Positions 6,932 through 9,127 of a stretch of 9,127 nt of DNA are shown piece after piece (position 1 is the stretch's first letter; each line of letters opens with the position of its first letter). Under the pieces are notes generated by a model. It was not told the origin of the DNA. It ran no database searches and saw only the letters and a program-made list of their open reading frames with translations. Position numbers and translations under genes: made by a program. This DNA is from Anaerolineae bacterium (lineage in GTDB: Bacteria > Chloroflexota > Anaerolineae > JAFGEY01), in NCBI GenBank assembly GCA_016929205.1, contig JAFGJF010000086.1, forward strand, positions 1 through 9,127, written 5' to 3'.

Positions 6932-9007
6932 ATGCATCAAAATATCTCTTTGCATAACATAAGAAACATAGGCATCATTGCGCATATTGATGCTGGCAAG
7001 ACGACGACGACTGAACGCGTTCTCTTTTATACGGGTCGTACAGCCCGGATGGGGAACGTGGATGATGGCACCACAGTGACAGATTGGATGGATCAAGAAC
7101 GTGAGCGAGGTATTACCATTCAGTCTGCGGCGGTGACGTGTTTTTGGCGCGATCACCAAATTAACATCATAGATACACCAGGTCACATTGATTTTACGGC
7201 CGAAGTACAACGTTCGCTGCGCGTGTTGGATGGCGGCGTGGTCATCTTTGACGGTGTGGCTGGCGTGCAGCCTCAGTCGGAAACGGTATGGCGGCAGGCA
7301 AACCGCTACGCGGTCCCTCGTATTTGTTTTGTGAACAAAATGGACCGGGTAGGAGCCGATTTCGAACGCACGATAGCGATGATTCGAGAACGGTTGGCAG
7401 CTAATCCGGTTGCCGTTCAATTGCCACTGGGAAGCGAAAGCTCATTTGCCGGCGAGATCGATCTGCCAAGTATGCAGAGCATCACCTATGCGGATGAACT
7501 AGGGATCGAGCCGGTCTATGGGCCAATTCCCGAAATATGGCAAGAACAGGCCAAAGAGTATCGCGAGAAAATGCTGGAAGCGGTCGCCGAGATCGACGAC
7601 GATATTGCCGAAAAGTACCTTGAAGAGGAAGAGATTGGTGCCGAGGAATTGGTGAGTGCTTTACGCCAGGCCACGATTGATAACCTGTTGGTTCCCGTGC
7701 TGTGCGGCACGTCGCTGCATAACAAGGGCGTTCAATTGCTTCTCGATGCGATCGTCGACTATCTTCCCTCTCCGTTGGATGTACCGGCGATGGAGGGTGA
7801 ACACCCCAGAACACAAGAGATAGTCGAATGCCCGCCTGACGCACAAGCATCTCTGGCTGCACTCATTTTTAAGGTGCAGACCGATCCGTACATGGGACGA
7901 TTGGCCTATTTCCGAGTGTATTCGGGAAGTGTTCGTACCGGAGCCATGGTGCATAATCCGAACAAGGAAAAAAAGGAGCGCATCGGGCGGTTGGTGAGAA
8001 TGTATGCCGATCGGCGCGAAGATACGGACGAAATCGGTGCAGGCGATATTGGTGCTGTACTTGGACTAAAATTTTCGTTCACGGGCGATACGTTGTGCAC
8101 GCAAAACCATCAGGTCCTGTTGGAACCAATTACGTTTCCGGACCCGGTGATCTCGGTGGCAATCGAGCCGAGGACAGATGTGGATCAGGCCAAGATGAAC
8201 ACTGCCCTTGAACGGCTTGCCGAAGAAGATCCGACATTTCAGATCAAGAACGACGAGAACACCGGCCAAACCTTGATCTGGGGAATGGGTGAGCTTCACC
8301 TCGAAGTACTCGTGGACCGGATGTTCCGCGAATTTAAGGTGATGGCCAATGTAGGCAAACCGCGCGTCGCCTATCGGGAGACGATTACTAAAAAAGTACG
8401 TGGTGAGGGTAAGTTTATTCGCCAGTCTGGTGGACGTGGGCAATATGGGCATGTTGTTTTAGAGCTAGAGCCCAACGAGCGGGGCAAGGGCCTTGCGTTT
8501 GAGGTCCAGGTATCTGGCGCGATCATTCCCAAGGATTACCACCGAGCGATTGAGCAAGGTATTCGAGAGTCGCTGGAAAGTGGCCCGTTAGCTGGTTATC
8601 CTTTGGTTGATGTCAAAGCAACAGTCGTTGATGGTTCTTATCACGAGGTCGATTCTTCGACAATCGCCTTTCACGTCGCCGGGTCTTTGGCCCTAAAAGA
8701 TGGCGTACAAAAGGCAGAGCCGATTTTGTTGGAACCGATGATGCGTGTTGAGGTCGTTATGCCCGAATCCTACGTTGGAGACGTGCTAAGTGACCTGAAT
8801 GCCAGGAATGCACGTGTGCTTGGGATGGACTCGATCATAGGTGGGCAAACGCTCAATTCAATGGTGCCTTTGGCCGAAATGTTTGGATATGCGACGACGC
8901 TGCGTTCGTTTACGCAAGGACGGGGAATATTTACAATGGAGTTTGATCACTATGAGCCTGTCCCCGAGGAATCAGCGGAACGTATCATTTTAGGATATTA
9001 TCGATAG
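6932..9007 (+). CDS. fusA: Elongation factor G
   Basis: EF-G is the cytoplasmic GTPase that drives translocation of tRNA and mRNA and, with the ribosome recycling factor, helps split ribosomes. The 691-residue product has all G motifs: AHIDAGKT (17-24), RGITI (59-63), DTPGH (81-85, with His85 the catalytic position) and NKMD (135-138). The beta-barrel domain II, domains III and V, and domain IV follow. The domain IV tip loop [10 protein letters not shown] has His571, equivalent to E. coli His583. Length is normal. ATG 6932 gives the usual ten residues before [13 protein letters not shown], which fixes the start. Switch I reads GTTVTDWM rather than the AATMDWM form of E. coli, a variant I associate with Chloroflexota and some EF-G paralogues. 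Its place in the str operon argues that this is the main EF-G. A structured 184-base gap separates it from rpsG, and tuf follows after 53 bases. Confidence 0.97.
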   Translation: MHQNISLHNIRNIGIIAHIDAGKTTTTERVLFYTGRTARMGNVDDGTTVTDWMDQERERGITIQSAAVTCFWRDHQINIIDTPGHIDFTAEVQRSLRVLDGGVVIFDGVAGVQPQSETVWRQANRYAVPRICFVNKMDRVGADFERTIAMIRERLAANPVAVQLPLGSESSFAGEIDLPSMQSITYADELGIEPVYGPIPEIWQEQAKEYREKMLEAVAEIDDDIAEKYLEEEEIGAEELVSALRQATIDNLLVPVLCGTSLHNKGVQLLLDAIVDYLPSPLDVPAMEGEHPRTQEIVECPPDAQASLAALIFKVQTDPYMGRLAYFRVYSGSVRTGAMVHNPNKEKKERIGRLVRMYADRREDTDEIGAGDIGAVLGLKFSFTGDTLCTQNHQVLLEPITFPDPVISVAIEPRTDVDQAKMNTALERLAEEDPTFQIKNDENTGQTLIWGMGELHLEVLVDRMFREFKVMANVGKPRVAYRETITKKVRGEGKFIRQSGGRGQYGHVVLELEPNERGKGLAFEVQVSGAIIPKDYHRAIEQGIRESLESGPLAGYPLVDVKATVVDGSYHEVDSSTIAFHVAGSLALKDGVQKAEPILLEPMMRVEVVMPESYVGDVLSDLNARNARVLGMDSIIGGQTLNSMVPLAEMFGYATTLRSFTQGRGIFTMEFDHYEPVPEESAERIILGYYR

Positions 9008-9060
9008 TTTTTGGTTTTGTAGCTTTCTGTTTGAGAAATAAGGAGTTACGGAGGGTTATA

Positions 9061-9127
9061 ATGGGTAAAGAAAAGTTTGTACGCGACAAGCCTCACGTGA
9101 ACGTGGGCACGATCGGTCACATCGACC
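9061..9127 (+). CDS. tuf: Elongation factor Tu (5' end only)
   Basis: Only the first 22 codons lie in the window. They read [20 protein letters not shown] followed by ID, the standard EF-Tu N-terminus, and break off inside the P-loop (GHIDHGKT in complete proteins). EF-Tu carries aminoacyl-tRNA to the ribosome as a ternary complex with GTP. A strong Shine-Dalgarno GGAGGG (9050-9055) lies five bases before ATG 9061. The 53-base gap from fusA shows no clear promoter or terminator, so it is probably the next gene of the str operon. Confidence 0.95.
   Translation, partial: MGKEKFVRDKPHVNVGTIGHID

Noticed and set aside
6827..7420. Open frame of 197 codons on the minus strand
   Set aside because: It is antisense to the fusA leader and G domain, whose identity is certain. 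No ribosome-binding or family signal supports it.
9008..9060. Gap between fusA and tuf
   Set aside because: It was inspected for a promoter, terminator or hairpin. Only the tuf Shine-Dalgarno is evident.

Overview
The window most resembles a member of the phylum Chloroflexota (Anaerolineae/Caldilineae-like). This is an inference from the style of the RpoB, S12 and EF-G proteins, the long S12 N-terminal loop, and the AbiEii-type and propeller-like proteins upstream. No database search was possible, so the phylum is probable and the class is a guess.

Layout: (1) Positions 1-1421 form a GC-rich accessory stretch on the + strand. It holds an AbiEii/AbiGii-family nucleotidyltransferase (72-734), a membrane-anchored protein with propeller-like G-x-[LI]-W-V repeats (754-1245), and a small two-helix membrane protein (1224-1421) that may be its frameshifted C-terminus. 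A weak intrinsic terminator (about 1512-1534) closes this block. (2) A strong sigma70-type promoter (1580-1608) and a leader with a terminator-like hairpin (1634-1673) precede rpoB (1698-5672). Its product is a full-length RNA polymerase beta subunit of 1324 residues with a large acidic, Trp-rich insertion near the C-terminus and two unusual residues in the rifampicin pocket. (3) A perfect-consensus promoter (5680-5708) follows eight bases after the rpoB stop. It drives the str operon: rpsL (5824-6240), rpsG (6277-6747), fusA (6932-9007) and the start of tuf (9061 to the window end).

How the genes work together: beta is the catalytic half of RNA polymerase. S12 and S7 are small-subunit proteins of the decoding centre and head, and EF-G and EF-Tu are the two main elongation GTPases. 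The usual order in many bacteria is rplJ-rplL-rpoB-rpoC-rpsL-rpsG-fusA-tuf. Here both neighbours of rpoB differ: accessory genes stand where rplL is expected, and rpoC is missing between rpoB and rpsL.

The coding content from rpoB onward is core machinery, and I see no defence island, CRISPR array or insertion sequence. The most interesting material is in the untranslated leaders. The rpoB leader carries a possible attenuator, the rpsL leader has several hairpins with a possible Shine-Dalgarno-sequestering alternative, and the fusA leader has an 8-bp long-range stem that buries the Shine-Dalgarno sequence. These look like candidate cis-regulatory RNAs, but they were read by eye and have no covariation support.
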